From the NCBI GenBank assembly GCA_002700095.1, contig PACL01000090.1:1-45924 (forward strand): a stretch of 45,924 nt of DNA, written 5' to 3'. Under the pieces are notes generated by a model. The model did not search any database. It was given only the letters and a program-made list of their open reading frames with translations, and was not told the origin of the DNA. The translations under genes were made by a program, and so were the position numbers. Origin of the DNA: Fulvimarina sp. (lineage in GTDB: Bacteria; Pseudomonadota; Alphaproteobacteria; Rhizobiales; Rhizobiaceae). Shown piece after piece: positions 9,362 to 22,400 of the stretch (position 1 is its first letter; the number at the start of each line of letters is the position of its first letter).

Positions 9362-9649
9362 ATGATCCTTTCAACGCGAGGCAAGTTCGTCGAGCAGATA
9401 GCGGCCGGCAAAGCTCCCAAGGGATTTCCTGCCGATCTCGTCGCTCGTGCGGAGCGCCGTCTTCGTGCTGTCGATCTGGCCGCCGATCTGAAGGATTTGC
9501 GGTCGCCGCCGGGTAACCGGCTGGAAGCCTTGAAGGGCGATCGGCAGGGGCAGCACTCCGTCAGGATAAACGACCAGTGGCGGATCTGCTTCCGCTGGAC
9601 GCAAGCCGGTGTGGAAGATGTCGAAATCGTCGATTATCATTCCGGATGA
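9362..9649 (+). CDS. higB: HigB-type toxin (RelE/ParE superfamily)
   Basis: A 95-residue protein matching the HigB (killer) family: FPADLVARAERRLRAVD, the LRSPPGNRLEALKGD block and the C-terminal RINDQWRICFRW and VEIVDYH. HigB toxins cleave mRNA on translating ribosomes; R and H residues in these blocks are the usual catalytic ones. Order is toxin first, antitoxin second, characteristic of higBA. The ATG at 9362 lies just downstream of a palindrome likely to be the operator. The antitoxin's Shine-Dalgarno starts 10 nt after the toxin stop. The pair points rightward, between two leftward DNA-metabolism genes. Confidence 0.92.
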   Translation: MILSTRGKFVEQIAAGKAPKGFPADLVARAERRLRAVDLAADLKDLRSPPGNRLEALKGDRQGQHSVRINDQWRICFRWTQAGVEDVEIVDYHSG

Positions 9650-9673
9650 AGCCGGATGCAGGAGGTAGGCTCC

Positions 9674-9985
9674 ATGTCGCTGCGATTTGCACGCCCGATT
9701 CATCCCGGCGAATATCTGCGGGAGGAATATCTCGTTCCGCTCGCGATCAGTGCCGGCGTGTTGGCCAAGCGCCTCGACTTGCCGAGGACACGGATCGAAC
9801 GGCTGATCCGCGAAGAGGTCGGCGTCACGCCGGACAGCGCCTTGCGGCTCGCACGGGTCTTCGACACCACGCCGCAATTCTGGCTGAACTTGCAGAACGC
9901 CTATGATCTTCATGTCACGGGCGAACGGCTCGGTGATGTCATCGCGAAGATCGACCCCCTGACTCACCCCGATCAGGCAGCCTGA
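9674..9985 (+). CDS. higA: HigA-type antitoxin (XRE family)
   Basis: A 103-residue XRE-type helix-turn-helix protein: RPIHPGEYLREEYLVPL, then the HTH at about residues 25-55 (SAGVLAKRLDLPRTRIERLI), then SALRLARVFDTTPQFWLNLQ, the HigA signature. It neutralises HigB and probably represses the operon through the palindrome at 9328-9346. The start chosen is the ATG at 9674, since AGGAGG lies 8 nt upstream; an ATG at 9656 is also in frame but has no such site. It is convergent with the radical SAM gene, whose stop is 5 nt beyond. Confidence 0.93.
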   Translation: MSLRFARPIHPGEYLREEYLVPLAISAGVLAKRLDLPRTRIERLIREEVGVTPDSALRLARVFDTTPQFWLNLQNAYDLHVTGERLGDVIAKIDPLTHPDQAA

Positions 9986-9990
9986 CCTGG

Positions 9991-11238
9991 TCAGAACAGC
10001 TCCATCTGGCTCGCCGCGCGCTTCGCCTTCGGCAGGAAGCTCTCCTTCAGCCGCTCCCCGTCCGTCAGCCCGCCCGGCGACCAGTCGAGCGCCATGACGA
10101 ACGGCCGGACCTTGTCGATCGACTGGCAGAGCCGCGCGACGTCGTCGAGCCTGAGCGTGCGGTGCCGGCGGGTCGACAGGATGCGCTTCACCGCCCGGGT
10201 GCCGAGCCCGGGAACGCGCAGGAGCATCTCCCGGTCGGCGCGGTTGACGTCGACGGGAAAGCTGGCCCGGTTCCTGAGTGCCCAGGCGAGCTTCGGATCG
10301 ACGGCGAGATCCAGCATGCCGCCCTCCCCGCCCGAGACGATCTCGGCACGCTGGAAGCCGTAGAATCGCATCAGCCAGTCGGCCTGATAGAGCCGATGCT
10401 CGCGCATCATCGGCGGCTTTGCCAGCGGCAGGCGGCTGGACGAATCCGGGATCGGCGAGAAGGCGGAATAATAGACGCGGCTGAGGCGATAGTTGCCATA
10501 GAGGTTTTCCGAGCGGATCAGCACGTCGTCGTCGGTGGACGCGTCTGCGCCGACGATCATCTGCGTCGACTGCCCACCCGCGGAGAATCGCTGCGGCTTC
10601 GTCCGGTCCCGCTTCTCGCCCTTGTGCTCTTCGATCTTGGCCCGCAGGTGCCCCATGGAGCGGCGGATGTCGCGCGCGTCTTTCTCCGGCGCCAGCGCCG
10701 AAAGCGTCACGTCGGTCGGCATCTCGATGTTCACCGACAGGCGATCGGCGAAGAGGCCGGCCTCCTCCAGGAGCACCGGTGAAGCGTCCGGGATCGTCTT
10801 CAGGTGGATGTAGCCGGAGAAGTTCTCCTCGAGCCGCAGCTTCTTGGCGACGCGGACCATCTCCTCCATCGTGTAGTCGGAATTCCTGATGATGCCCGAG
10901 GAGAGGAACAGACCCTCGATGTAATTTCGGCGATAGAAGTTCATCGTCAGCGCAACCACCTCGTCGACGCTGAAACGCGCCCGCTGGACGTTCGAGGACG
11001 AGCGGTTGATGCAGTAGACGCAGTCGTAGATGCAGAAGTTGGTGAGAAGGATCTTCAGGAGCGAGATGCACCGGCCGTCCGGCGCATAGGCATGGCAGAT
11101 GCCGGAGCCCTCGGTTGAGCCGATGCCCTTCGACTTGACGGAATTGCGCCCCGCCGCCCCGCTGGAAGCGCAGGAGGCATCGTATTTCGCGGCGTCGGAG
11201 AGAACGGCGAGCTTGGTGCGGAGATCGAGCGTGGGCAT
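9991..11238 (-). CDS. Putative DNA modification/repair radical SAM protein (SplB-like)
   Basis: A 415-residue radical SAM protein with the 4Fe-4S motif C69-x3-C73-x2-C76 in NFCIYDCVYC. A helix-hairpin-helix-like C-terminal DNA-binding segment follows (LLRVPGLGTRAVKRILSTRR). It matches the TIGR03916-type family named putative DNA modification/repair radical SAM protein, which typically occurs beside DUF4130/UdgX genes. The chemistry is unknown; spore photoproduct lyase is the nearest analogy. The start is MPTLDLRTKLAVLSDAAKY (ATG at 11238); the frame continues upstream without family similarity. Its usual partner is 1.3 kb downstream on the same strand, with HigBA between them on the other strand. 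The two may no longer share a transcript. Confidence 0.92.
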   Translation of the reverse strand: MPTLDLRTKLAVLSDAAKYDASCASSGAAGRNSVKSKGIGSTEGSGICHAYAPDGRCISLLKILLTNFCIYDCVYCINRSSSNVQRARFSVDEVVALTMNFYRRNYIEGLFLSSGIIRNSDYTMEEMVRVAKKLRLEENFSGYIHLKTIPDASPVLLEEAGLFADRLSVNIEMPTDVTLSALAPEKDARDIRRSMGHLRAKIEEHKGEKRDRTKPQRFSAGGQSTQMIVGADASTDDDVLIRSENLYGNYRLSRVYYSAFSPIPDSSSRLPLAKPPMMREHRLYQADWLMRFYGFQRAEIVSGGEGGMLDLAVDPKLAWALRNRASFPVDVNRADREMLLRVPGLGTRAVKRILSTRRHRTLRLDDVARLCQSIDKVRPFVMALDWSPGGLTDGERLKESFLPKAKRAASQMELF

Positions 11239-11501
11239 CCGACCCACATAGCGTTCATGAAACGTTCGCGCCAGAGCGACATTTGCGGCCGTTACCTTTT
11301 GTCGCGGCGCCATCCACGCCAGTGGGCCGGAGAGCCTCAAGATCTTGACGCTCAATCAGTTTTGATCGGCTGCATGAACCAAATCCGCGACAGCGGCGTT
11401 ATATCAGTCAGTGGGACAATCCGAGGGCGTGACTTTGCGAGGGCGTCGATCTCGCTCTCGGTATCGGCATTTCAAACGCCCCCGACTACCGGAGCATTTT
11501 C

Positions 11502-11948
11502 ATGCAGAAAATCATCTCGATGGCCCTGGCCCTGCTGCTGGCCATCGGCACCCTCGGCACGGGCACGGTCAGTGCCAGCGCCGAACCGCATTGGCGGGGC
11601 CACAATGGTGGTCACCACTGGAACCGCGGCAACTGGAACGGCCCGCGGCACTATCGCGGCGGGCGCCACTACCGGGGCGGGCGCCATTATCGTGGTGGAC
11701 GCTACTACGGCCGCCGTCACCATAACAACGGCGCGGCGATCGGGGCCGGCATCGCTGGCCTCGCGATCGGTGCGATCGTCGGTGGAGCGTTGGCGGACCG
11801 GGATCGTCCGGTTCCGGTGCAGCGCGTCTATCCGAGCCGTGGCTATGGTTCGCATGTCGCACGCTGCGAGGCGCGCTACCGCTCCTATGACCGTCGCACG
11901 GACACCTTCCTCGGCTATGACGGCCATCGCCATCGCTGCAACTATTGA
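11502..11948 (+). CDS. BA14K-family secreted protein, Arg/Tyr/Gly-repeat rich
   Basis: A 148-residue protein. Residues 1-28 form a signal peptide (MQKIISMALALLLAIG...SASA). Next comes a low-complexity stretch of repeated GGRHYR units (about residues 46-70), then a glycine-zipper hydrophobic segment (AAIGAGIAGLAIGAIVGGALA). The C-terminus, ARCEARYRSYDRRTDTFLGY, is the BA14K signature with paired cysteines. BA14K proteins were first described as an immunoreactive, lectin-like Brucella antigen and are common in Hyphomicrobiales. Location is probably periplasm or outer surface. It is followed by a strong terminator and by a paralogue. Confidence 0.88.
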   Translation: MQKIISMALALLLAIGTLGTGTVSASAEPHWRGHNGGHHWNRGNWNGPRHYRGGRHYRGGRHYRGGRYYGRRHHNNGAAIGAGIAGLAIGAIVGGALADRDRPVPVQRVYPSRGYGSHVARCEARYRSYDRRTDTFLGYDGHRHRCNY

Positions 11949-11981
11949 TCGCTCGCCGATCTCGCTGACATGAGACACCCG

Positions 11982-12013
11982 AAGCGCCGGCGGATCTTTC
12001 CGCCGGCGCTTTT
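11982..12013 (+). terminator. Rho-independent terminator after first BA14K gene
   Basis: 13-bp perfect GC-rich stem (AAGCGCCGGCGGA / TCCGCCGGCGCTT), 4-nt loop, then TT. It lies 33 bp past the stop codon. Confidence 0.85.
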
Positions 12014-12267
12014 GCGTCGTCGGTGCGGCAGCACAGGGGCGTTCGTCCCAAGCCGAAGCGCGGCCCTTCGATCGTCGTGAGCTGCGCTGTTTCTTACCGC
12101 GATTTCACCTTCGGCAGTCGCAACCGCGTAACTGACACGCACGTTATCATCGTGCAGCCACAGCGCCCCGAGAGGCGCCCTGACGGCGAAGGGACAGATG
12201 GGTCCCGACGACCGGATCCTCCGCATCGAAGGACGGCCGCGCGCCCCGCAACGACCGGAGAAGCATC

Positions 12268-12735
12268 ATGAACAGATTGGTATCGACCGCTCTCGCGGCC
12301 GTGGTCGCGTCGGGCGCAATCGGCGCCGGCACGCTCGGCGCAAACGCCGAGCCATGGCATCACGGCGGCTGGCATGGGGGTGGCTGGCACGGCGACGGTG
12401 GCTGGCACCATGGCGGCGGCGGCTGGCATGGCGGCGGATGGCATCATCAGGACAACGGCGCAGCCTTGGCAGCCGGCATCGGCGGCCTCGCGCTGGGCGC
12501 GATTGCCGGAAGCGCTCTCGCCTCGCCGAACTATGATGACGGACCGCAGGTCGACTACGATCGGCCGGTGGTGGTCGAGCGGGTCTATCCCGTAGAGCGG
12601 GTTCAGGCGACCGTGCGCCGCCCGGTCTATGAGGGCGATCACGTTACCGTCTGCCTGGAGCAGTACCGCTCCTACGACCCGCGATCGGACACGTTCCTCG
12701 GAAATGACGGATACAGGCACCGCTGCAATCTTTGA
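12268..12735 (+). CDS. BA14K-family secreted protein, His/Trp/Gly-repeat rich
   Basis: A 155-residue paralogue of the upstream gene. A signal peptide (about residues 1-28, ending GANA) precedes a His/Trp/Gly repeat segment made of GGWHGGGWHGDGG-type units at about residues 30-65. Then come a glycine-zipper segment (GIGGLALGAIAGSALA) and the BA14K C-terminus VCLEQYRSYDPRSDTFLG with two cysteines. The His-rich repeat could bind metal, but that is inference. It has its own ribosome site (GGAGAA) and terminator. The two genes keep nearly identical ends but different central repeats. Confidence 0.88.
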   Translation: MNRLVSTALAAVVASGAIGAGTLGANAEPWHHGGWHGGGWHGDGGWHHGGGGWHGGGWHHQDNGAALAAGIGGLALGAIAGSALASPNYDDGPQVDYDRPVVVERVYPVERVQATVRRPVYEGDHVTVCLEQYRSYDPRSDTFLGNDGYRHRCNL

Positions 12736-12872
12736 TGCCTTTCTGGCTCGCCCGGAGCGGACAACGATCAAGCCGCGACGGTAATCAAGCCGACATCAAG
12801 TGAAAGGTTCGAGGCGAGACACCGGACATCGCAGGACCCGGTTCGCAACCGAAATCAAGGCGCCCGAATGGA

Positions 12873-12900
12873 AACGCCGGCGGGACGGTCCGCCGGCGTT
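12873..12900. terminator. Terminator between BA14K gene and xanthine-dehydrogenase-like operon
   Basis: 11-bp perfect stem AACGCCGGCGG / CCGCCGGCGTT with a 6-nt loop. It sits between two convergent genes and could serve both directions. The T-tract is short (GTCTTGTCT). Confidence 0.7.
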
Positions 12901-12947
12901 GTCTTGTCTGGATGAAGTTCTACGGCAGGTCGCCGCCCGAACCTTGG

Positions 12948-13754
12948 TCAGTGGGCGAGCGCCTTCTTCACGGCGCGCTTGGTGACGACCTTGACGAGAT
13001 TGGCGCGATAGGCCGACGAACCATGGATGTCGGCGATCATGTCGTCCTCTGACGCCGATAGTCCGTCCACGGCCTCCGGCGAGAAGTTGCCCGACAGCGC
13101 GCTCTCGGCATCGCTCCAGTGGAAGGCGCCGCTCGATCCTGAGCCAGTGACGCCGACCTTCACCCCGTCGGCGCGCCTTGCGACGAAGACGCCGCACATG
13201 GCGTAGCGCGAGGCCGGGTTGCGGAACTTCTCATAGGCGCACTGGTCCGGCGCCTCGAAGGAGACAGCGGTGACGATCTCGCCCTCGTCCAGCGCCGTCT
13301 CGAACAGTCCCTGGAAGAACTCGTCGGCCGGCATTTCCCGCTTATCGGTGTGGATCGTCGCTCCCAGGGCAAGAAGCGCCGCCGGGTAGTCCGCCGCCGG
13401 GTCGAAATTGGCGACCGAGCCGCCGACCGTCCCCATGTGGCGCACGGCCGGATCGCCGATCAGCCCGGCGAGGGCAGCAAAGCCCGGGCAGACGGACTTG
13501 ATCTCGTCATTCGTCGCGACTTCGGCGTGGGTCGTGCCGCCGCCGATGCGGATCAAGCGGCCGTTCACGGAGATGCCCTTCAGTTCCGCCACGTGGCGAA
13601 GGTCGATCAGCGCCTCGGGTGCGGCCAGCCGCTGCTTCATCGTCGGGATCAGCGTCATGCCGCCGGAAAGATATTTCGCCTCGTCGCCCTTCTCGGCGGC
13701 GAGCTGCGTCGCCTCTGCCAGCGAAGACGGGCGGTGGTAGCTGGTCTCGTACAT
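12948..13754 (-). CDS. FAD-binding (medium) subunit of molybdenum hydroxylase, CoxM-like
   Basis: Passes electrons from the 2Fe-2S subunit to an acceptor through bound FAD. The 268 residues match the xanthine dehydrogenase FAD-binding subunit family: Y3-E-T-S-Y-H start, AKYLSGGMTLIPTMKQ (residues 26-41) and HMGTVGGSVANFDPAADYP (107-123), both contacting FAD. It is the last gene of a leftward small-large-medium run. The ATG at 13754 has GGAGG upstream. The gene is complete. The acceptor and physiological substrate are not evident; form II CODH-like proteins include many enzymes with unknown substrates. Confidence 0.92.
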   Translation of the reverse strand: MYETSYHRPSSLAEATQLAAEKGDEAKYLSGGMTLIPTMKQRLAAPEALIDLRHVAELKGISVNGRLIRIGGGTTHAEVATNDEIKSVCPGFAALAGLIGDPAVRHMGTVGGSVANFDPAADYPAALLALGATIHTDKREMPADEFFQGLFETALDEGEIVTAVSFEAPDQCAYEKFRNPASRYAMCGVFVARRADGVKVGVTGSGSSGAFHWSDAESALSGNFSPEAVDGLSASEDDMIADIHGSSAYRANLVKVVTKRAVKKALAH

Positions 13755-13895
13755 CGGTCGTGCCTCCTTGGGGCCTCATCGGGGCGCCGGGCTGGCAGCT
13801 TCGCCAGCCGCGCGGCGCAATCTTCGAATCTGGCGGGACCGGATGGACCGGCCGCGCCGGCCGCGCCCCGAAAGGCACGGCCGATCGTTTTGATC

Positions 13896-16241
<2,346 letters not shown>

Positions 16242-16353
16242 AGTCAAACCCTCCCAAAGCCCGATCGCAGCTCCCATGCGCCAGGGCGCATCCGCGACCG
16301 ATGAAACCGTTCAAGGACCGCGGCGCCCGAAGGAGCCGCAGCAGCTCGTCACG

Positions 16354-16842
<489 letters not shown>

Positions 16843-17454
16843 GAAACTCCTCCCAAACTCGCCGGCACGATGGCCGGTCTTCGAACCCTTGGCGTCCCCG
16901 GTCGGCTCGGCGCGGTCCTACGAACGACGCTCGAACGACCCCGGGGTTCGTTCGGCCGGAGATTGCCCCTTTGCGAGCGAGGCTTCAAGCGCTTTTCAGA
17001 ATCATTCCATAACGGAGGGGGCGTCACGACGACGCCGTGATGCGGGGCGAGCGGCAGGCGCGCGCCGACGCGCGCAGCCATCTGAAATGCCCCCGTGGTC
17101 TTGGTGTGGCGGCGAAGCTCGAACGAAGCGCCGAGCAGGCTGCCCCGGAACCGCATGATGCATACGGGCAACTGGCAAGCGATTTGGCGCAATTTCCTCC
17201 CAGCTGCGACAGTAAGTCCGGCTTTGGGTCCGTGCTGTTGTCGCATCGGCACAGCCGCGGCCCAATCGACCCACCGAGAGGCCCGCAGTCCCGGTTTGGC
17301 GGCCGGAGGTAGTTGTTATTTCATGATTTCCCGTCATCCTTACCGTCACCTGAAGGGGGGAGTTGAACTTTCGGGAGAGGCTCTCGGCCTCGCCGCGCCA
17401 TGACGGCCGGCACTCGTCCCTCCGCATGATCGCTGGCTCAGGGGATGTAAGCGT
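16843..17454. other. Gene-free divergent region between cox-like operon and tamA
   Basis: No convincing coding signature on either strand; short open frames have no family similarity. It should hold the leftward promoter of the hydroxylase operon and the rightward tamA promoter. No operator, riboswitch or terminator is recognisable. Confidence 0.6.
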
Positions 17455-19401
17455 TTGCTCGGACTTGGACGCCCGCCTGCAATCTGTCTGTCGATTGCCA
17501 TGGCGATCTGCCTGATATCGCCTGCCCATGCGTTCGAGATCTTCGGCGTGACATTCTTCGAGAGCGCCGATTCGGCGGTCGAGGTGATCGACCCGCTGAA
17601 CTACGACGCGACGCTCACCGTCGAGCCGGCTCCGGACGACGACGGCTCGCTGGAGGAATCCCTCAGCACCGCGTCCAGCCTCGTCAGCGAGGAGGACGAG
17701 CCGGTGTCCGGCTCGCTCGGGCTGCTCTCCCGGGCGAAGACCGATCGCAAGCGCCTCGTCGCCGCCCTGTTCGAGAACGCCCGCTACGACGGCCTCGTCG
17801 ACATCTTCATCGAGGGCCGCGACATCACGACGCTGCAGCCGGATGCGGAGTTTTCGGCCCGCCCGGTGCCGGTGACGATCCGCGTGCGGCCGGGGCCGAA
17901 ATATACGCTCGGCCGCATCGCGGTGACGAGCGGCGGCATTCCTGTCGATCCGGCGGAATACGGGCTGGCGCCCGGAGGCGCGGCCGGCTCGGCCGAGGTC
18001 CTCGAAGCCGAGGCGAAGATGTTCTCGAAGCTGCGCCAGGACGGACGCCCCTTCGTCGCTGTCACCGATCGCGACATCATTGCCGACGCCGCCAACAACC
18101 GGCTCGAATACCAGGCGCGGCTCGATCCCGGCCCGCGCGTGCCGTTCGGCGACATCTGGGTCGAGGGCGCCGAGGACGTCGATCCCGGCTTCATCGCCTA
18201 TATGACCGGCATCAAGGCCGGCGAGGTGTTCTCGCCGCAGGAACTCGCCGACGCGCGGGACCGGCTCCTGAAGCTCGGCGTCTTCTCGTCGGTGACCGTC
18301 AAGGAGGCGAAAGCCCAGGCAGAAGACGGCTCGCTGCCGGTGCAGGTCGAGGTGGGGGAGCGCAAGTTCGGCTATTACGGCGTCGGCGCGACCTATTCCA
18401 ACACCGAAGGCGCCGGCGCCAACGGCTATGTCGGCTATCGCAACCTCTTCGGCCGGGCCGAGTCGATCCGGCTCGACGCCTCCGTGTCGCGCATCGGCGC
18501 CACCGCCGTGTCCGGCGAGGCTCGCGAGACCGACGGCTTCGACTATTCGAGCTCGCTGGTGTTCAAGAAGCCCGGCGTTCTGGGTCCCGATTCCGTCTAT
18601 ATCGGCTCGCTGGAGATCAAGCGGGAGCAGCCGCTCGCCTATGACCGGACTAGCTATGCCGCCACCAGCGGCGTCGAATACGAGATCGACAAGCAGCAGA
18701 CGGTGAACGTCTCGCTGCGGGGCGAATACGAAGAGATCACCGACTATCTCGGAACCCGCGACTACTTCATCGCCTCGGTGCCGATCACCTACACCTATGA
18801 CGGTCGCAACAACGAGCTGAACCCCACCGAGGGCTTCTATTTCCAGGCGCTGGCCGAGCCCTCCTACGGCTTCAACTCCTCGACGCCCTTCGTCAAGACC
18901 AGGCTCGACGGCCGCGCCTATCTCTCGTTGACGGAGAGCGACCGCCTCATTCTCGCCAGCCGTCTCGGCTACGGAACGGTCTTCGGCGCCGACCTTCTCG
19001 ATATCCCCAACGACCGGCGATTCTATGCGGGCGGCGGCGGTTCGGTGCGCGGCTACGAGTTCCAGTCGATCGGGCCGTACTTCCCTGGCGACGTGCCGCC
19101 CGGCTCGGGCTTCAACCCGGAATTCACCGACACCCCGACCGGCGGACTGTCGCTGTTCGACGGTTCCGTCGAGGCGCGCATCGGCATCACCGAGAACATT
19201 CAGATCGTGCCCTTCCTCGACTTCGGCACGGTCTCCGACAAGCTCGTGCCCGACTTTTCCAACTTCAAGCTCGGTGCCGGCATCGGCGCCCGCTACCTGA
19301 CGAGCTTCGGGCCGATCCGCATCGACGTCGGCATCCCGCTCGATCCGGGGCCGCGGGACGCGGGCTACCAGATCTATGCCGGTATCGGACAGGCCTTCTG
19401 A
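17455..19401 (+). CDS. tamA: TamA, outer-membrane beta-barrel of the translocation and assembly module
   Basis: A BamA-superfamily outer-membrane protein that works with TamB. The 648 residues include a signal peptide (MLGLGRPPAICLSIAMAICL...AHA, about 1-26), POTRA-like domains to about residue 290 (TIRVRPGPKYTLGRIAV, VPFGDIWVEGAEDVD), and a C-terminal surface-antigen barrel with YSNTEGAGANGYVGYRNLFG, GGGGSVRGYEFQSIGP and a final aromatic residue. The start is a TTG at 17455; no ATG or GTG is available after the upstream in-frame stop, and AGGGG lies upstream. An ATG at 17500 would cut the signal peptide. Its TGA overlaps the tamB ATG by one base, so translation is coupled. Confidence 0.93.
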   Translation: MLGLGRPPAICLSIAMAICLISPAHAFEIFGVTFFESADSAVEVIDPLNYDATLTVEPAPDDDGSLEESLSTASSLVSEEDEPVSGSLGLLSRAKTDRKRLVAALFENARYDGLVDIFIEGRDITTLQPDAEFSARPVPVTIRVRPGPKYTLGRIAVTSGGIPVDPAEYGLAPGGAAGSAEVLEAEAKMFSKLRQDGRPFVAVTDRDIIADAANNRLEYQARLDPGPRVPFGDIWVEGAEDVDPGFIAYMTGIKAGEVFSPQELADARDRLLKLGVFSSVTVKEAKAQAEDGSLPVQVEVGERKFGYYGVGATYSNTEGAGANGYVGYRNLFGRAESIRLDASVSRIGATAVSGEARETDGFDYSSSLVFKKPGVLGPDSVYIGSLEIKREQPLAYDRTSYAATSGVEYEIDKQQTVNVSLRGEYEEITDYLGTRDYFIASVPITYTYDGRNNELNPTEGFYFQALAEPSYGFNSSTPFVKTRLDGRAYLSLTESDRLILASRLGYGTVFGADLLDIPNDRRFYAGGGGSVRGYEFQSIGPYFPGDVPPGSGFNPEFTDTPTGGLSLFDGSVEARIGITENIQIVPFLDFGTVSDKLVPDFSNFKLGAGIGARYLTSFGPIRIDVGIPLDPGPRDAGYQIYAGIGQAF

Positions 19402-22400
19402 TGATGAACGAACGCCTCGCAGCCGTCGCCCTGACGCTCTTGCTGGCCCTCGCCGCGCTCGTTCCGACGAGCCGCCCGGCAGAGGCTCAGCAATTCATCG
19501 CCAGCCAGATCGAGAACCTCATCTCTACCGACACGATGAAGGTCGACATCGAGGGACTGTCCGGCGCCCTCACCGGAGCGATCCGTATCGAGAAGGTCAC
19601 GGTCTCCGATCCGCAAGGCACGTTCCTGACCGCCACCGACCTCGCCATGGACTGGTCGCCGCTGGCGCTGGTGCGCTCCAACGTTTCGATCGAACAGCTC
19701 ACCGCCGCCCAGATCGTGCTCGAACGCCTGCCCACCGGCCAGCCCGCCAGCGAAGGCGGCGGCGGCTTTTCGCTGCCTTCGATCACCGCCGACATCCGGT
19801 CGATCGCCATCGAAGAGTTCGTCCTCGGCGAGGCGATCGCCGGCACGCGGGCGCGGCTGAAGGCGAATGCCAGCCTCACCCTTGCGGCCGACCCGACGCA
19901 GATCTCGGCCGAGGCGACCGTCGAGCGGCTGGATCAGCCGGGACGCGTCGCCTTCAACGTCGAGTTCGCACCGGACGACAACCGGCTCGTGATCAACGTC
20001 GACGCCAGCGAGCCGCAGGGCGGCCTCGTCGCCACGCTGCTCGGCATTCCCGGTGCGCCGCCGGTACAGCTGAGGGTCAACGGGTCCGGCCCGCTGTCCG
20101 GCTTCATGGCGAATGGCGCCCTCACCGTCGACAACCAGCAGGCCGCCACCCTGACGGCCCGGGTCGACCGCCAGGACAGCGCCTATCGCGCCGCCGTGTC
20201 GCTCAACGTCGCGGCCGAGCGCTTCGTGCCCGAGGCCTATCAGCGCTATGTCGCAGGTGGCGCCAATCTCGACGCCACCGTCGAGATTCGCGACGACGGC
20301 ACCTACCGCATCGAGCAGGGCACCTTGTCGTCCGAGGCGATCCAGCTGTCGGCGACGGGTGCGGTGGACCCCTCCGGCTCCGGCAACAACCTCGCCATCC
20401 AGCTGAGCGCCCCCGGCGGCGGCCCCCTCGCCCTGTCGCTGGGAACGGCGGAGACGCCGATCGAGATCGCCATCGCCAGCGTCGAAGCGGCACTCAAGGG
20501 CGCGCTGGCGAATGCCGATCTGTCGGTGAACGCAAGCCTGCCCCAGCTCGTCTATGGCGACTATGCCGCCGACACTGTCGGTGCCCGGCTGACCAGCCAG
20601 GGCTTCGACGTCACCGGTCTCGCCGGCCCCGTGCAGCTTTCGGCGAGCGCTGCCTCGGCAAAGGCGCCGGAAGGCGTCCAGCAACGCTTCCTCGACGGCC
20701 CGATCCGGATCGAGGGCAACGGCGCTCTTGGCGAGGCGGGCCTCCGGCTCGACCCGGTAACGCTCCAGACTGACATCGCCAACCTGCAGGTCACCGGTTC
20801 GGCGGCGCTGAATTTCTCCACCTTCGACCTGACGCTCGATTCGAGCTTCCAGACCGTGGCGCTGTCGGCAGCGCTCTCACCGGTGGCAGGCGAGACGCTG
20901 GCCGTCGCGGGCAATTTCGCACGGACCGCGGATGGCGCGCTCGCCGCCAGCAATCTGAAGGTCACCGGCGACAACCTCTCCATCGAAGGCTCCGCCGGCC
21001 TCTCCGGCGACACGGTGAGCGCCGACATTTCCGGCCGGCTCGCCAATGCCGGCAGCGTCAGCCAGTCGCTGTCGGGCGCGGCCACCTTCGATCTCACCGC
21101 CAGCGGCCCGGTCGCAAAGCCCGACGTGAACCTCACCGTCGACGGCAACGGCCTGTCGATCAACGGCCGCGAACTCGCCGAACTCACCGTCCGGGCGACA
21201 GGCACCCTCGATCCCGGCTCACCCCGCGCCAGCGTCGACATCTCCGGCGTCATCGACGGCCAGCCGCTCGAGGGCAAGGCGCAGCTGACGACGCAGGACA
21301 ACAACGAACGGCGGCTCTCCGGCCTCGTCATCCGCCAGGGTCCGAACCGCATCTCGGGCGATCTCGTCCTCGGCGAGAACTTCCTGCCGACCGGCACGCT
21401 CGACGTGAATCTCGACGATCTCGCGGCGCTCGCCGCCCTCGGCGGCGTCGAAGCCAGCGGCGACGTTTCCGGCACGATCGGTTTCGACGTGCTGCCCGAC
21501 GGCACGCCGGTGGCGAGGCCGAACCTTGCCGGCGACAGCGTCTCCGTCGCGGGCACCAGCCTTGTCGGCGCGAAGATCGACCTCAGCCTCTTCGACTATC
21601 TGGGCATGCCCAAGCCCGAAGGCAGCGTCACCGCGCTCTCCATCGGCACCGCCGGCATCGACATCGAGAACCTCGCCATCCAGCTCGCCCGCGCAGGTGA
21701 CGGCACCGCGATCGACGCATCGGCGCGCGCCAACGGCGTGCCGGTCGACCTCGCCGGCAACGCCAGCTTCACGCCCGACGAGACGCTGATCGCGCTCGAG
21801 ACCCTCACAGCCGCAATCCCCGACGCGGCGGTCGCCCTCGTGGACCCGGCCAGGGTGCGGATCGCCGACGGCACCACCTCCCTCGGCGATCTCGTCCTGT
21901 CGATCGGCGACGGGCGGCTTACCGCCTCCGGCACCGCCGGGGAGACGCTGGACCTTTCGGCGACGCTGGAAAGCGTCCCTGCCGCCGTCGCCACCCCGTT
22001 CGTCCCCAATCTGGCGCTCACCGGCACGATCGACGGCACGGCCGCGGTCTCCGGCCAGGCGAGCGACCCCGATGCCCGCTTCGACCTGCGGCTGCGCCAG
22101 ATCGTCGCCGATCCCTCATCCGGTCCCGCGACCCCGCCAGTCGACGGCACCATCGCCGGCCGCTATTCCGGCGGCACGCTGCAGCTCCAGACGGCGCGGC
22201 TCGATCTCGGCGACGGCTCGCTGACGGCCTCGGGATCGGTCAGCGAGACGATCGACCTCAATGTCGATCTCTCGCAGGCTCCCGTCGCCATCGCCAACGC
22301 CTTCGTCGAGGGACTCGACGCCTCGGGCACGCTCTCGGGCGAAGCCCAGCTGTCCGGCACGACCAGCCAACCGGCGGCGTCCTTTTCGCTCACCGGGCGC

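Noticed and set aside
9371..11071. Long minus-strand frame through HigBA and the radical SAM gene
   Set aside because: Wrong frame relative to the radical SAM gene; it is a compositional shadow with no domain.
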